Source: Hawksworthiomyces lignivorus
Lineage: Eukaryota > Ascomycota > Sordariomycetes > Ophiostomatales > Ophiostomataceae
DNA: 64,000 bases
Assembly (NCBI GenBank): GCA_002917075.1
Contig: NTMA01000021.1
Span: 186,001-250,000 of the forward strand
Reading direction: 5' to 3'
Position 1 is the stretch's first letter, and each line of letters starts with the position of its first letter. The notes beneath the pieces are model-generated. The model worked only from the letters and a program-made list of their open reading frames with translations. It searched no databases and was not told where the DNA came from. This document shows, piece by piece, positions 1-12,302 of this stretch. Made by a program: the position numbers and the translations under genes.

Positions 1-2282
1 ATGAATTGCAGCGAGAACGGTCTCGTTCGACACGCCGTGGTCGATCACGCAGCCCCGGTCGTGCCGCTGGTCATCGACGCTCCTACTCTCCGCGCAGCAA
101 TCGCTCTCGCAGTCCTGATTATCGCCGCTCTTCAAGACGATCTCGTTCTCCCATGGCTGGACAAGGGCCCACTTCTGGAGCGCCAACCGGGTCTTCTTAC
201 GGCAGTGGCGGCCCTCCCCATCGCTCACACGACGATCGTCTGGCCGCACGAGACCAAATGATGTCGAATATTCGAGAGACTTCGCAACAGGACCGCCGCG
301 TCTACGTCGGTAATCTTTCCTATGATGTCAAATGGCATCACCTCAAGGATTTTATGCGCCAGGGTTAGTGATTCATCTCAAACAAAAAAAAATTTCATGT
401 CTTTACTATTTTGGAGACCTTGGCCTTATACGTACGCCATTGATTGGTGCCTCGTCTTGCCTCCTCTAGCCCCTTCCACGATAGAGGCTATGGCCAAAGA
501 AGGCGACATCAGAGCTTTGTCCATGAAGGACAGCCAGCTGGCAATTCCAAGCAAAATGCTAGACGGGAGGAATCAACAAATCTCGGAAACGAGGAGGGTT
601 GGCATGCAGCGGACTTGAATTTTTGGGAAACGCTAACGGGTTGTTTGGTTGATTAGCTGGAGAGGTCATCTTCGCGGATGTCTTGTTGCTCCCCAATGGA
701 ATGTCGAAGGTGGGCGACTACGATGAGTAGTTTCGTGTTGGGCTACTTTTTTTCTTATCACGGCCTCCTCCTCTCCCTTTCCCTAGCTAAGTGTTTCGTT
801 TGATGGGACTTGTTGGATTGACGGGTTGGAACGATGTTCCTTGGGTTATTGTAGGGATGCGGGTGAGTTAACTTCCAATCTCTCAGGATTTTCACCTTGA
901 AATCTGGCGAAATTGTCTAACAATCTTCCTTTCAGTATTGTGGAATATGCGACGAGGGAACAAGCGCAGAACGCCGTTGCAACACTCAGCAATCAAAATC
1001 TGATGGGTCGACTTGTCTATGTGCGCGAGGTATGCCGTATTGTGTTGATTTAACACGTCCCAACCTGCCGAAACTCGGTTTGCGTCTCTTCGGCACAATA
1101 TATTAACATTCTGGTACAGGACCGTGAAGCCGAGCCGCGCTTCAACCAGTCTTCTGGACCCAGGGGAGGCTACGGCGGTCCCATGGGACCGCCTGGCTAT
1201 GGCGGTGGCTCAATAGGTTTTAACGCTGGCTCTGGCGGAAGCAGACAGATTTATGTCGCAAATGTTAGTCACTTCCTGATATCCTCTCAAAATCCTTGTG
1301 TTCTTCTTTGTGCAGGACGCTGTATTACGCAATGGAACCTCCCAACCGCTAACATTTATGTACAGCTCCCCTTCACTGTCGGCTGGCAAGATCTGAAGGA
1401 TTTGTTCCGCCAAGCTGGTAAAAGTCACTTCCTTTTTGATTTTCCCTTAATATATGCTGACATTGATTGCAAAATCTAGCCCGAACCGCCGGCGTCGCGC
1501 GAGCAGACATTAATATTGGCCCCGATGGCAGATCCAAGGGCTCTGGTATTGTTGTTTTTGAGAGTCCAGACGATGCTCGGAATGCCATTCAGCAGTTCAA
1601 CGGCTTTGATTGGCAGGGCCGCATCCTTGAGGTGCGCGAGGATCGTTTTGCAAGTTCTGGTGGTTATGGTGGTCGCGGTGGCTTTGGCCGTGGAGGATTT
1701 GGAGGTGGCTATGGTCGAGGTGGATTTGGGGGACGCGGCGGCTTCGGTGGCTTTGGTGGCCGCAGTGGCTACAGTGGCGGCGGCTTCGACGCCGGCGCCA
1801 GCGGTGGTGCTGGCGTGAGTGCTAATGCTGCTGGACCTGGCCCGAACCCCAATCCTTTCACAGACTATGCCACGTCCGGTACCGAACGCAGTGAGACGAT
1901 CTTTGTCCGCAACGTAAGTCCTGCAACCTTGTTCCCTTCATTGTCTTCTGCTTTATCGTTTATTGCTCTCATTTTAATCAATCACGCTCAACAGTTGCCT
2001 TGGTCGACGAGCAACGAAGATCTCGTGGAACTCTTCACTACCATTGGCAAAGTCGAGCAAGCCGAAATTCAGTATGAACCCAGTGGCCGCTCTCGAGGCT
2101 CTGGCGTCGTCCGATTTGACGTCCCTGAGACAGCTGAGACCGCTATTGCAAAGTTCCAGGGTTATCAGTATGGCGGCCGACCTCTTGGTCTTAGCTTTGT
2201 CAAATATCTCACACCAGGGATTAGCGGCGACAGCATGGATACCGATCCCCATGCCGGACTGACGCAAGATCAAATTATGTGA
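1..2282 (+). CDS. Gbp2/Hrb1-like SR-type RNA-binding protein with three RRMs (5' end outside window)
   Basis: The exons are <1-363, 657-709, 855-862, 936-1029, 1120-1263, 1366-1417, 1480-1913 and 1995-2282. Together they give about 477 visible residues in one frame. The product opens with an Arg-Ser-rich domain ([15 protein letters not shown], then repeated SRSP). Three RRMs follow: RNP2 [10 protein letters not shown] near residue 98, RQIYVANLPF near 214 and ETIFVRNLPW near 376. A Gly-Arg-Phe-rich linker ([10 protein letters not shown]) sits between RRM2 and RRM3. This order matches the Gbp2/Hrb1 family, which couples TREX-linked mRNA quality control to nuclear export; that role is family knowledge. 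The frame is open at base 1 with no initiator ATG, so the start lies upstream, or an intron ends near base 10 (ttgcag). Exon 855-862 is an 8-base microexon. Confidence 0.88.
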
Positions 2283-3966
2283 TACTTCTTGAATTCATGC
2301 GAAGACTCTTTAAAATGATATTTCCAAAGATCGTATGTTGGCCTCTATGGCTGCGAGCAAATCTTATCATTCAACCCCTCCCCGAGTATTTGCCTGTCAT
2401 TTTTATGTACCTTGTTCTCTTTTTCATTCTCTTTCATTTCTTTAATATCTCTGTTGCATTTCTTTCTTCCAATTGTCGCTTTGCTTTTTTTTTTTCCTCA
2501 TTTCCGTATTATTGTCTATGACTGGCTCTTGTGTGGTGTTACCAGCCTACGAAATACGACTGTATCAGAAATAGGCCAGTTGCATTTCGCATTTGTTCTG
2601 TTCAGGCGCCTGCAGTCCGGCTTTAGCGCCGGCTGTTTTACCGTGTCTTGTCATTGTGCACGTCTTAGGGAATGCTTAGGGACTACAGCACTTCAGGACC
2701 AATGTTCGGATTGTCAATCTTAGTGAGGAATGGGGTATAAAAGTCTGTTTTTCTCTGTCGTTGTTTTGATTCCTCCTTACAGTTCTATCTTTTCCCTCTG
2801 GTATTTTAGGTTATATCAGTCGCTCGGCTTGGCTTCGCCGATAGAAATCGGGATCAGGAGAGCTTTGTCTACCTAGAACGTCATTAGCAATAGCATCTGG
2901 TTTTCCGAAAAAGGTCAACGTTTTGGTAGGATACGGCGTCTCGGGACTTCGTCGACAAGTTTTTGTTAAGTTTTTTGGCGTCTGTCTCAACTGGTAGGTA
3001 CTTGCAACATGCCTATGGATGTGATTGTGGTTCGGCGACTACAGTAAAGGTAAATACAGGTGAGGAACCCTATTATTGCAGTGAACCGTTGGTTGGCCGT
3101 CTTATCCATTGAAGATGGATTATATTTGTGTCACGATATTGTCGAAAGCATGGAGTTTCCATGATTCTATTAGTTCTGAAATAAATACACCGGACTTTTG
3201 TCTGGCGGCTGTCGGCAATGTGGTTAGCAGGCACCATATGTACATGAATTCATTATATGGAACCACGGTGGCCAAGTGTGCGCATAGAGCAGTAGCCTTC
3301 GCAGAATGCCAATCCATTGATGCGAGAAGTCCTCCAGAGAAAAGTAATGGTATCGAAGACACGGGGGTTTAAAGGAGCATAGGAAGCAGAGAACATGGCA
3401 TCGACGGAGTTACATCCTTGGGACTCTCCAGTAGCATTATCTATAATACAAGCAACTGCGATTCATTTGACTAAGTATTTCTTGAGCAACAAGCGGAAAG
3501 AGTGTAGCGTAATAGAATTCCTAACGAAATGTCAACTTGTCTAGACCTGGGCCATCACCTATCACCGATGGCTTGAATCAGAAATAGACCAATTGAGATC
3601 ATCTACACAGGAAGAATTTAAAGGCCCCGGGGAGAAACAATGCACCTAGGCAAATGGGAGCTGGCTATCATGGAGTAGAATTAACACAACTAGGTATACC
3701 CATACGGAAATCAAACTTCCATAGTACAATTTCAACTCCCACAGCTCCTATCCTTACCCCTCTCACACATTTCAATAAGTTGCGACTTCATTTCCCTTAT
3801 CTTAGTAGTCCTGGGGGCTTTGGTAGAGCTGCGCGCTTCTGCTGAAGATCATTTCCAGCAAACAACGCGAGAGAAGGTGTTGGCATCCTCTCCCCTACTT
3901 GGCAGTGCAGAGAACAGTCGAGGGAGAAGATATACAATATGCTGAACAGCACCTCCAAACCGTTAA
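2283..3966. other. Intergenic region between the RRM gene and SRP14
   Basis: This stretch lies downstream of both flanking genes, which are convergent. It starts with a T-rich 3' flank (2,400-2,530). The open frames at 3,109-3,372 and on its opposite strand have no recognisable family, no splice-like structure and no helpful codon pattern. I see no supported gene here. Confidence 0.5.
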
Positions 3967-4526
3967 TCATGGACCTGCGGCCGCTGTGGCTGCCTTCTTC
4001 TTCTTTGCCTTGGCCTTCTTCTTGCTCTTATCACGCGGCTTCAGTTGTGTCATCCCCGCCTTGCAGGTCTCGGCGTACCGCACGTAGAAGGCGTCCAAAA
4101 CACCTGGTTCTACCATAGTCGACAGTCGTACCTTGTCTCTTCGATGATTTTTTGATTTACCGTTGCTCGCCCGGATTATCAGTGACTGTGGTGCGTCCGT
4201 CGCTGCCTGTGTTCTATCCAGCCTGCCCTCGACTGTTTTGGCCGCTTCTGAACTTTTCTCGCCACGCGCCACTGGAAGCAATCACAGAGCATTAGATACC
4301 CTTGCAAACAGAAATAGAATAATCAACACGTGGGTTCTTACATCTCCTTTGGCTTAGATATATGGCGCCATGGTGTTCACCCTTCTGTGCATTGAAGAGC
4401 TCTGCGAGCCGTGAGAAAAACTTGGGGGGGTTAAGTCAATACAAATCAACGAAGCGGACAGTGGACCAGAAATAGAAATAGATAGCACGGTGAGTGGCTT
4501 ACCTCGTCGTTGCTTAGATACCCCAT
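3967..4526 (-). CDS. SRP14: Signal recognition particle subunit SRP14
   Basis: The exons on the minus strand are 4526-4503 (MGYLSNDE), 4420-4342 (FFSRLAELFNAQKGEHHGAI) and 4271-3967, giving 135 residues including the stop-adjacent end. Splicing preserves frame at both junctions, with gtaag donors and cag/aag acceptors. The N-terminal LSNDEFFSRL helix, the central SLIIRASNGKSK strand and the Lys/Ala-rich tail (KSKKKAKAKKKKAATAAAGP) are characteristic of SRP14. In the family, this protein pairs with SRP9 or Srp21, binds the Alu domain of SRP RNA, and contributes to elongation arrest during co-translational ER targeting. The gene is divergent from SGD1, and the two share a 387-bp promoter interval. 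Confidence 0.93.
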
Positions 4527-4913
4527 GCTGCAAAACTTATATAGATTGAGTAAGAAGAAAACTGGTCATCAATTTTCGTTCAGCCTCTTCGTTAATGTGT
4601 GGCCTTGCTTGGCACAACTTTGATGCTTGCCCCACAATATGTTTGTGAGCAGTGAAATATGTCCCAAGCCGCACGATTAGTCATTTCTCATTTTGTTTTA
4701 ACTACTGTGTGTGGAGACTTTCGATTGCTAAATTTTATATTGCCGTCCTGAATACTAAGCACATTTTGGATGTCATGAATAATTTGACGGAGAAAGTCTT
4801 CGCATATTTTCTCACACAGGAGATTTATACAGAGAAAACCTCGCCGTAAGGATTTTTCTATAATTGAGTGTGGGACAATCTAGGTTCTCAGCGTCATATT
4901 GCAGTTGCCCATC
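4527..4913. promoter_or_regulatory. Divergent promoter between SRP14 and SGD1
   Basis: This 387-bp interval separates the two start codons and must contain both 5' UTRs and promoters. It is moderately AT-rich. I see no specific regulator site that I can name. Confidence 0.5.
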
Positions 4914-7685
4914 ATGGCTCCAACCGCAAATAAAGGCCCTGCTTTGTCCCTTTCATTATTACGACACCTTGGAGTCGAATCAAAAAGTGCGCAAAGTGGT
5001 GGCGGCAGCCACAGTGGAAAGAAGAATAGGATCCAGTCAATGCGATACCAGAGGAATCACGAAAGACTCAAGCAACGCGGCCATGAAAATAGAGATTCTT
5101 GGGATCAGATACAACCCCGAGTCCCACATAGACAGCATTCAAGCAAGACTTCGGCAGGCACCGTCAAAGAACATGCAATCACAAAACAGAGCTTATCGTC
5201 TATTCACTCGAACGGTGAGCCACGAGGTCATGGTTCAAGCGATGAAGACGACTTTGATGGCTTTGAGTTATCTGCTAGAGAGTCGGGCGAAGAACTGGAC
5301 AGCGATGACGGCAACGAAATTTCGGATGTGAGCAAGCGCACACCTGCAAAGGTTTCGAGGCGTATTCAAGAAAGACTCAAGCAAGATGATGCCGAGATTG
5401 CAGACCTTGAAAGAAAATTGGGCATCAAGGGCCGCAGAAACCTGCCAAAATCTTTCGACGCAGACGGTCTAGTTGAACTGCTAGATCCTCTGGGCGGTAA
5501 CAAGCCAGAGGATGCGGAAACCATCGAGAGAAAAAAGCGAAAGGTAGAGGCTGAACAGTGGCTCCGTTCAAAACGCAGAAAAGCTTTACCATCTGAGACC
5601 GGTGGCGACAGTTCAGAAAGAGGACAAGAAAAACAATTTCAAAGTGACGACGAGAGTGAAGACGAGGTCGATTCTTCAGAAGACTCCGATGAAGTGCCAG
5701 ACTCTACCGAAGACGACGACTCCAACAATAACCACGATCGAAATGAAAGAAACCTGCCGGCAAAAAGACTGCGTGAAAATCCTTATGTGGCCCCAGCACC
5801 TCCATCCTCCTCTCTTCAAAAATACGTTCCACCTGCTTTACGGAAAGCTCAACGGGCTACTAATACAGAATCTGAAGCCATCTCAAGAATTCAGAAACAG
5901 GCACATCACTTGATTGCTCGTCTTTCCGACGCCAATTTGCTTACGATATTGAGCGAAGTGGAAAAGCTATACCTAGAACATCCGCGGCAGCATGTCACTG
6001 ACGCTATCGTTGACAAACTCCTTGATCAAGTACAGATCGAAGGAGCCCTCTCTAGTAATGTTATAGTCATGCTTGCAGGTTTTGCAACTGCAGTCTACAT
6101 GGTGAAAGGAACTGATTTTGGCGCCCACTTTATTCAAAAAAATGCTACACTCTTTCGCCAGCAGTATGACACCTTAACCAAGGCGGACGACGAAGGTGTG
6201 TCAAACAATCATAATCATACATGGGCACCGTCGTCTAAAGTAGCTCTGAACCTCTTCGCACTGATAGCCGAGCTCTACAACTTTCGAATGATTGGCGTGA
6301 ATCTCATCTATGACTACATCCGTATGCTACTAGAGAGCCTTAGCGAGCTTAATACGGAATTACTACTGCGCATCATTGAGACGAGTGGCCACCGGCTCCG
6401 CCAAGATGATCCTCGGGCGCTGAAGGATATTATATCTCTTATTCAACCTGCAGCTGGGCGATCAGGCGGTGAGAAGAACTTATCAGCTCGTACCAGACAC
6501 ATGATTGACAAAATCAACGACCTAAGGAAATCCGATAAAAAGAAACTCCGTGATGCAGAAAGCAGCGGATATGGACACGCCGAACGCATAAGAAAAATGT
6601 TAGGAAACCTTCCGGCGTCGAGGAAGCTTGAAGCAAACGGGCCTCTGCGCGTCAGTCTGGAGGATATCGAGCAGATCGACAAGCGGGGAAAGTGGTGGTT
6701 AATTGGTGCAAGCTGGGCAGGTCGCCATAAGGCCTGTGATGAACTTGAACAGAACATGGCTGAAGGCAGCAATGAAACCAGGAGGAATGAACCCACCGAT
6801 ACAACTCTAAGAGAGAAATATGAGAGTTGGCCAAATGGTAATACCCTTGAGAACGACGTTCTGGGCTCATGGGGGGACAGCATTCCCGACGTCGACGAGC
6901 TTGATCTGCTTGCCAGAGAGCAGGGGATGAACACGGATGCCAGGCGATCTATCTTCGTGACACTACTCTCAGCAGCCGACAGCAAAGATGCACACGCACG
7001 GTTATTGCGATTGGGATTGAATAAATACGAAAAAAGGGAGATTGCCAATGTGCTGATCCGCTGTGTTGGTTCCGAAGAGCAGTATAACCAGTACTACGCC
7101 ATAGTGGCAAGGCAGTTGTGCAGTGCAGACCGCAGGATGAGCTGGGTGTTCCAAGCTTGTCTCTGGAAGCTGTTTCGGCGAATGGGAGAACCCATGTTTG
7201 GCGAAGTATTGGACGAGGACGAGGCTGAAGAAGAAGACGATGCTACAGATATGCGGCAGATTGTGAATACAGCGAAGATGTTTGGCTACCTTATTGCATG
7301 TGGTGTTCTCAGCCTGCAGATTCTGAAATGTCTCAGCTTGATCCGTCTGCAAGCGAAGACTAGGACTTTTGTCGAGGTGCTGCATATTTCCCTCTTCGAA
7401 GAAGCTCGAAAGGCAGGCAAAGCAGGTGGTAGAGATGCCAAGAGCGGCCGGAACGCCACTTACAACATCATTCGGAAACGGTTCGAGGTGGTTGGCGACA
7501 ACGAGGACCTGCGGCAAGGTCTCCAATTCTTCCTTGACAAAGTGGTGCGTAAGTCCAAGCTCCTGCTAATGGACCAGGTAGCTAGCATCGGCAAGGCATG
7601 CAATGTGGCGCAAGAGACCTTGAGCGGTGGCGGCGAATCAAGCTCGAATCCTCAGCCACTAATTGAAGTTCCAAAACGAGGCTAG
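4914..7685 (+). CDS. SGD1: Nucleolar MIF4G/MA3-domain protein (Sgd1/NOM1 family)
   Basis: This is a single uninterrupted exon of 923 codons. I chose the ATG at 4,914 (MAPTANKGP) over the frame's earlier start at 4,899, because homologues begin with this basic 'MAP..GP.L..SLL..LG' segment. The N-terminal third is highly charged, with acidic DDE/SED tracts and basic RRKALP/KRKK patches typical of nucleolar proteins. A MIF4G-type helical domain starts near residue 319 (ESEAISRIQKQAHHLIARLS). An MA3 domain starts near residue 675 (RRSIFVTLLSAADSKDAHAR). Sgd1/NOM1 proteins act in 40S ribosomal subunit biogenesis (18S rRNA processing) and recruit the helicase Fal1/eIF4A3; this is family knowledge. 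The length agrees with fungal Sgd1 at roughly 850-950 residues. Confidence 0.92.
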   Translation: MAPTANKGPALSLSLLRHLGVESKSAQSGGGSHSGKKNRIQSMRYQRNHERLKQRGHENRDSWDQIQPRVPHRQHSSKTSAGTVKEHAITKQSLSSIHSNGEPRGHGSSDEDDFDGFELSARESGEELDSDDGNEISDVSKRTPAKVSRRIQERLKQDDAEIADLERKLGIKGRRNLPKSFDADGLVELLDPLGGNKPEDAETIERKKRKVEAEQWLRSKRRKALPSETGGDSSERGQEKQFQSDDESEDEVDSSEDSDEVPDSTEDDDSNNNHDRNERNLPAKRLRENPYVAPAPPSSSLQKYVPPALRKAQRATNTESEAISRIQKQAHHLIARLSDANLLTILSEVEKLYLEHPRQHVTDAIVDKLLDQVQIEGALSSNVIVMLAGFATAVYMVKGTDFGAHFIQKNATLFRQQYDTLTKADDEGVSNNHNHTWAPSSKVALNLFALIAELYNFRMIGVNLIYDYIRMLLESLSELNTELLLRIIETSGHRLRQDDPRALKDIISLIQPAAGRSGGEKNLSARTRHMIDKINDLRKSDKKKLRDAESSGYGHAERIRKMLGNLPASRKLEANGPLRVSLEDIEQIDKRGKWWLIGASWAGRHKACDELEQNMAEGSNETRRNEPTDTTLREKYESWPNGNTLENDVLGSWGDSIPDVDELDLLAREQGMNTDARRSIFVTLLSAADSKDAHARLLRLGLNKYEKREIANVLIRCVGSEEQYNQYYAIVARQLCSADRRMSWVFQACLWKLFRRMGEPMFGEVLDEDEAEEEDDATDMRQIVNTAKMFGYLIACGVLSLQILKCLSLIRLQAKTRTFVEVLHISLFEEARKAGKAGGRDAKSGRNATYNIIRKRFEVVGDNEDLRQGLQFFLDKVVRKSKLLLMDQVASIGKACNVAQETLSGGGESSSNPQPLIEVPKRG

Positions 7686-8667
7686 AAATCGGAGTCATCG
7701 AAGCAATGCTGCAATCAACGATATCTAGTCTCAGTGGACTCGAACTACCACACATGCAATGTAATAATAGTGAGCAGCAGACTGCCGGACAGCGGATTTG
7801 GAAGAGTTAATTAAATCAATATTATATCTAGTCTTGGTGAACAATCGTACATTTCGGTTAGATGTGTCACTGCGACGCTGTGGTAAATTAGAGAAGGACA
7901 GTATCTTCAACTGATTCCTCGCATGCGTCGCATGTTATAGCTGGGTATGTGTCTCCTTCGCAACCAGGGTATGGTGTGTGTATAAAAGGTTCCTTAGTTA
8001 TGATGTTCAGCTTGTAAAGCGGCAACATTGAAGAGTAGGGCCGTCTTTGGGTTACAGTGATTAGCAACAAATTTATACCCATTGAAAATATATTAGATCT
8101 GGTCCCAATAGGCATAGTCCGTACACCTATGAAAGCCCTGGCAAAAGCTCCTCAGTGGAGGCGCAGTCCCACTTTATGCCATCAGTTCTCCTACTACGTA
8201 TGTAAAGTCCGCAGGCTGCCGCAGCCGCTCTCGTCAACGGTACTCCTCAATTTGACCAAATTAGTCTTTCCCTGGTGTCGAGCCTCGCGACCTGGCCTAG
8301 TTTGCGACCATCCTGCCTGTGAAATTCAGATAACGGTCATCGTTAGGCGCCTCGATCTTCGGTAAAGCGCGCTTTGCAATACCTCTTCGAGTACCCGAGA
8401 GCAGCACCCCTTATCTGCGCCTGCATATGTCGCTCAGTTCTACATACTATGGGCATCGTCTCGCATTGCTAACTAGCCAAATAAGCACTCCATCGCCTTT
8501 AGGACAAGGTGAGCCAAAAAGACACTGGATAAAGCATATCAGCTTTTAGTGTCTGCGCGTGGTTCGAGACTGCAACCTGAGCACCTTTTCCCTCAAATTG
8601 CTACAAGCTACGCTACGCTTACCTGCTTCTCCCAAGCGTCGCGACTCTTCTGGCGCCTCATCCAACC
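7686..8667. other. Intergenic region, SGD1 3' end to VAC14 promoter
   Basis: About 980 bp with no supported gene. The last 200 bases upstream of 8,668 are pyrimidine-rich (cttctcccaagcg, cttttccctc), as is common for 5' UTRs in these fungi. The short frames at 7,888-8,365 look incidental. Confidence 0.5.
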
Positions 8668-11600
8668 ATGGATCCCGCTATCCAACGCGCCCTGAATGAA
8701 AAATTGTACGAAAAACGCAAGATTGGGGCGCTCGAGTACGTTTTCAGTTCTTCATTCGGCTCTCTCAAACAACTGGCGATGCCACTAACTTATCAGCCTG
8801 GAACGTGTGATCCGCGAGCTCGTTGCTGTCAAAGACACCTCCACAATCGAAGCCATTCTCGATCAGCTCTGTAACGAGTACGCCTACGCTGTGCACCAAC
8901 ATTCCCGCAATGGGGGCCTTATAGGTCTGGCAGCTGCTGCCATTGCCCTCGGCCCAGTGTGTTCTAGCTCCTTCTCTCCCCTCATATCCTTCTCTTCTCT
9001 CCTCTTCCCTGCTCATTCCCACCTAGGAACTCCCACGATATCTTGAAACCATCGTTCCCCCGGTGCTTGCCTGCTTCGTCGACCAAGATGCTCGTGTGCG
9101 CTATTATGCTTGCGAGGCGATGTATAACATTGCTAAAGTAGCTAAAGGCGAGATTCTGATCTACTTCAATCACATATTTGATGCGCTCTGCAAGGTTAGT
9201 TGACAGACAGTGCTTAGTTCAGACTACCTTGGCTGGCGACTAATTAATATGCTATGCTATAGCTCGGGGCGGACTCCGAGTTGTCTGTCAAAAATGGCGC
9301 CGAATTGCTAGATCGACTTGTCAAGGACATTGTCTCTGAGTCTGCCGCCACGTACGTCTCTATCCTAGCAACTCCTGAGCCTCGAGGAGATGGGAACTTC
9401 GACGACGATGGCGATGAGGTGGATCTCCCGACTGCCTTCTCCCTGAAACGTTTCATACCACTTCTAAAAGACCGCATCTTTGTGCTGAATCCTTTCACGA
9501 GGACTTTTCTCGTCGGCTGGATTGTCCTCCTCGACTCCATCCCCGATTTGGAGCTGGTCGCCTATTTGCCCGAATTCCTTGGTGGCCTCCTTACCTTTCT
9601 CAGCGATACCAACCATGACGTGCATATCGCGACTCAAAACTGCTTAGATAAGTTTCTCAGCGAGATCCGCCGCATAGCGCGTATCAAGAAAGGCATTGCA
9701 GAGAGCAAGAAATCCAAGACACGAGATGGCATAAAACGCAAGCGTCCAAGGGCTAGCTCGTCGGCGAGCGGCAGTGTCCGCGTGACAGTAGTTGCTCACG
9801 GCCACGTTGATAATGTTGACACCTCTAGTGTTGTAGCCAACACCAACGATGATGTGTATCTTGATGGTGGCGCTAACGATGGTCGTGAGGCTGAGACTAG
9901 CGAGGATGAGAGCCAAGATACGGAGGATGAAGTTGACAGCGAAGACGATTGGGTGCCCGGACAAGACGTGCAGATCGATTATGCCGCCATACTGGGAATC
10001 TTGACCGACACATTGGACTCTCCTCCAGGTATTTTTGTCTACGTCTCCCTTCCTCCTATTCCTTTCCTCTTGCTGATTTAGATTGGCGAACAGGCGAAGA
10101 CGGCCTTTTGGAATCCTTACGTTGGATAGTTGAGTTTCTCGATATATGTCCCGAAGAAGTTTTGCCTTTTACGCCAAAAATACTGGCTCACTTACTTCCA
10201 GCCATGGCTAGTGGCATTGAGTCTATTCGACAAGCAGCTGCCCGTGTAAATAGCGCCTTGATGAATTACGTAGTGACTCTCTCTGTCGATCAAGAGATGC
10301 CTTCAACTTCAACTCTGCCACTTCGTGTCAATCCAACATCTGCGTCGACAGCGGCCGAGCGCCAAGACGCAAATAGTGCGCGGGCATCCTTATCTAGCTC
10401 ACGAGATCTAGACATGTCAAATCCAGCTTCGACCGCACTCCTACAAACAAGAACCAATTCGGCAGCTGCGGCTACGGCCGCTATAAGTGCGGCGAGAGCT
10501 TCGCCGGTGCCAGCTCCAAGTTCGACACAGATAGCCATGCCCATTTTCCAGCAACCAGATTTAGATTACGCCGCTGCTGTCAGCTCACTTACTCTACTCT
10601 TCCTGAATGACCATGAAGCAACTCGCGTCGCCGCCTTAACTTGGCTGATTATGTTGCACCGGAAGGCTCCGAAAAAGGTTCTTGCATTCAACGATGGCAC
10701 ATTTCCTGCTTTGCTCAAGACACTTTCCGATCCAGCAGAAGCCGTCGTGACCAAAGATTTGCAGCTACTCTCACAAATTTCACGCAATAGCGAGGATGAC
10801 TACTTTTCAAATTTTATGGTGAACCTTCTCCAACTGTTTTCCACAGACCGAAAATTACTTGAAACACGCGGAAACCTTATCATTCGCCAACTATGCGTCA
10901 GTCTCAGCACTGAGCGCATATACAGAACCCTTGCAAATTGCATCGAAAAGGAAGAGGACGTTGAATTTGCCAGTATTATGGTCCAGAATTTAAATAACAA
11001 CCTGCTCACCGCTCCAGAACTGGCGGACCTTCGCAAGCGGCTAAGGAACCTCGAGACCAAGGATGGGCAGACATTCTTCGTCGCCTTGTTCCGCTCCTGG
11101 TGCTATAATGCTGTTGCCACGTTCTCGCTGTGTCTCCTCGCTCAAGCTTATGAGCAAGCCTACAACCTTCTTCAGATATTGTATGCAAACATCACGCCCC
11201 TATTGTTTCTTGCCCTTGGTCCGTCATGGACGCTTATTAAGACATCTTGCGTCATAGTGCCGAGCTAGAAATGACTGTCAACATTCTCATCCAAATCGAT
11301 AAATTGGTGCAACTACTTGAATCGCCTGTCTTTACCTGTAAGTTGAACGGAAACAATTCACAAGGAGAGCAATTTACGTGCGTTCTAACTGCTGGCATCA
11401 TCTCCTTTCCTTTAGACTTACGACTCCAATTATTAGAGCCCGACAGGTTTCCCCACCTCTACAAGTGCTTGTACGGACTCTTAATGTTACTGCCACAGTC
11501 CTCAGCCTTTGCCGCTTTGAGAAATCGACTCAACAGTGTAAGCTCTATAGGGTATTTGCACAGCGCACCAAGACAGTAGGTTACCACATGTCTACCTTAC

Positions 11601-12065
11601 TGCAGACCCCAGTTCTAGTTTTGGGTTTGGGATAGTTAGATACTGACCAGTTTATCTAGAAACACCAGCTCCCTTGCAGGTTCTAATTTTGACCGACCCA
11701 ACCGACTCAAAGGCAGAGAGGAAGGAATCATTCGATGGGGAGAATTGCTGGAAAAATTCCGAACTGTACAAGAGCGCGCAAGGAGAGCACAGAGGGCTGT
11801 GAGTGGTGCACCGGGGGACTTCTTAAGTGACGGCACAGCATTTGCACTAGGATCTGATTTTCATATCGGCGATAGTGCCACCACTTTTGAGCCTAGACAC
11901 CCTAAAGATGCCGTTGCTGTCCGAGGTGGAAGCGGACCTCCTCCCGTACCGGTCAAGGACACTTCAGCATCGGCAGGACCGCCAGCAAAGGCGAGATCAA
12001 GCCTGGGAAAACAGCTTGGCAGATTTGGCGGTGCTGTTTCTGGTAGAGTAAAGCGTGGCCACTGA
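8668..12065 (+). CDS. VAC14: Vac14, scaffold of the Fab1/PIKfyve PI(3,5)P2 complex
   Basis: Eight exons (8668-8735, 8797-8956, 9027-9194, 9263-10028, 10094-11180, 11258-11337, 11416-11575, 11660-12065) join in frame to 964 residues. The N-terminus (ALNEKLYEKRKIGALDLERV) and the HEAT-like segment (VRYYACEAMYNIAKVAKGEI) are hallmarks of Vac14. The conserved C-terminal block follows (CYNAVATFSLCLLAQAYEQA, LLEPDRFPHLYKCLYGLLML, LRNRLNSVSSIGYLH). The gene also has an acidic insert near 9,890-9,950 and an Ala/Ser-rich linker near 10,340-10,540. In the family, Vac14 forms the scaffold that binds the kinase Fab1 and the phosphatase Fig4 on vacuole and endosome membranes, controlling PI(3,5)P2 synthesis and turnover. 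The two small C-terminal exons were placed by frame and homology, and are slightly less certain than the rest. Confidence 0.94.
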
Positions 12066-12110
12066 GATTGTTCCGTGCGCCTCTTTCCTCAGAGCTTCTC
12101 TTCAAGGCAA

Positions 12111-12150
<40 letters not shown>

Positions 12151-12302
12151 TAGCATGTGTATAGTTCTGTCTCACAAAACTAGGTAAATACCTTAATCCA
12201 CCTAGTATATGCATTCCCACTCTTGCGAAGAATCAGTGAGCGTAACATAGCGATCTTTCCTAGTATATGTTCGACGGGATAAGCAGCCGCGGGTAGTCAG
12301 AC
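12066..12302. repeat. Convergent 3' intergenic region with a 34-base poly(T) run
   Basis: VAC14 (+) and the HAUS1-like gene (-) converge across this 237-bp interval. Positions 12,114-12,147 are an uninterrupted run of T. The run may mark a nucleosome-depleted terminator or be a slippage-prone homopolymer, and its exact length may be a sequencing estimate. Confidence 0.7.

Noticed and set aside
3109..3372. Overlapping short frames on both strands
   Set aside because: They share the same bases on opposite strands, match no family I know and lack gene-like context.
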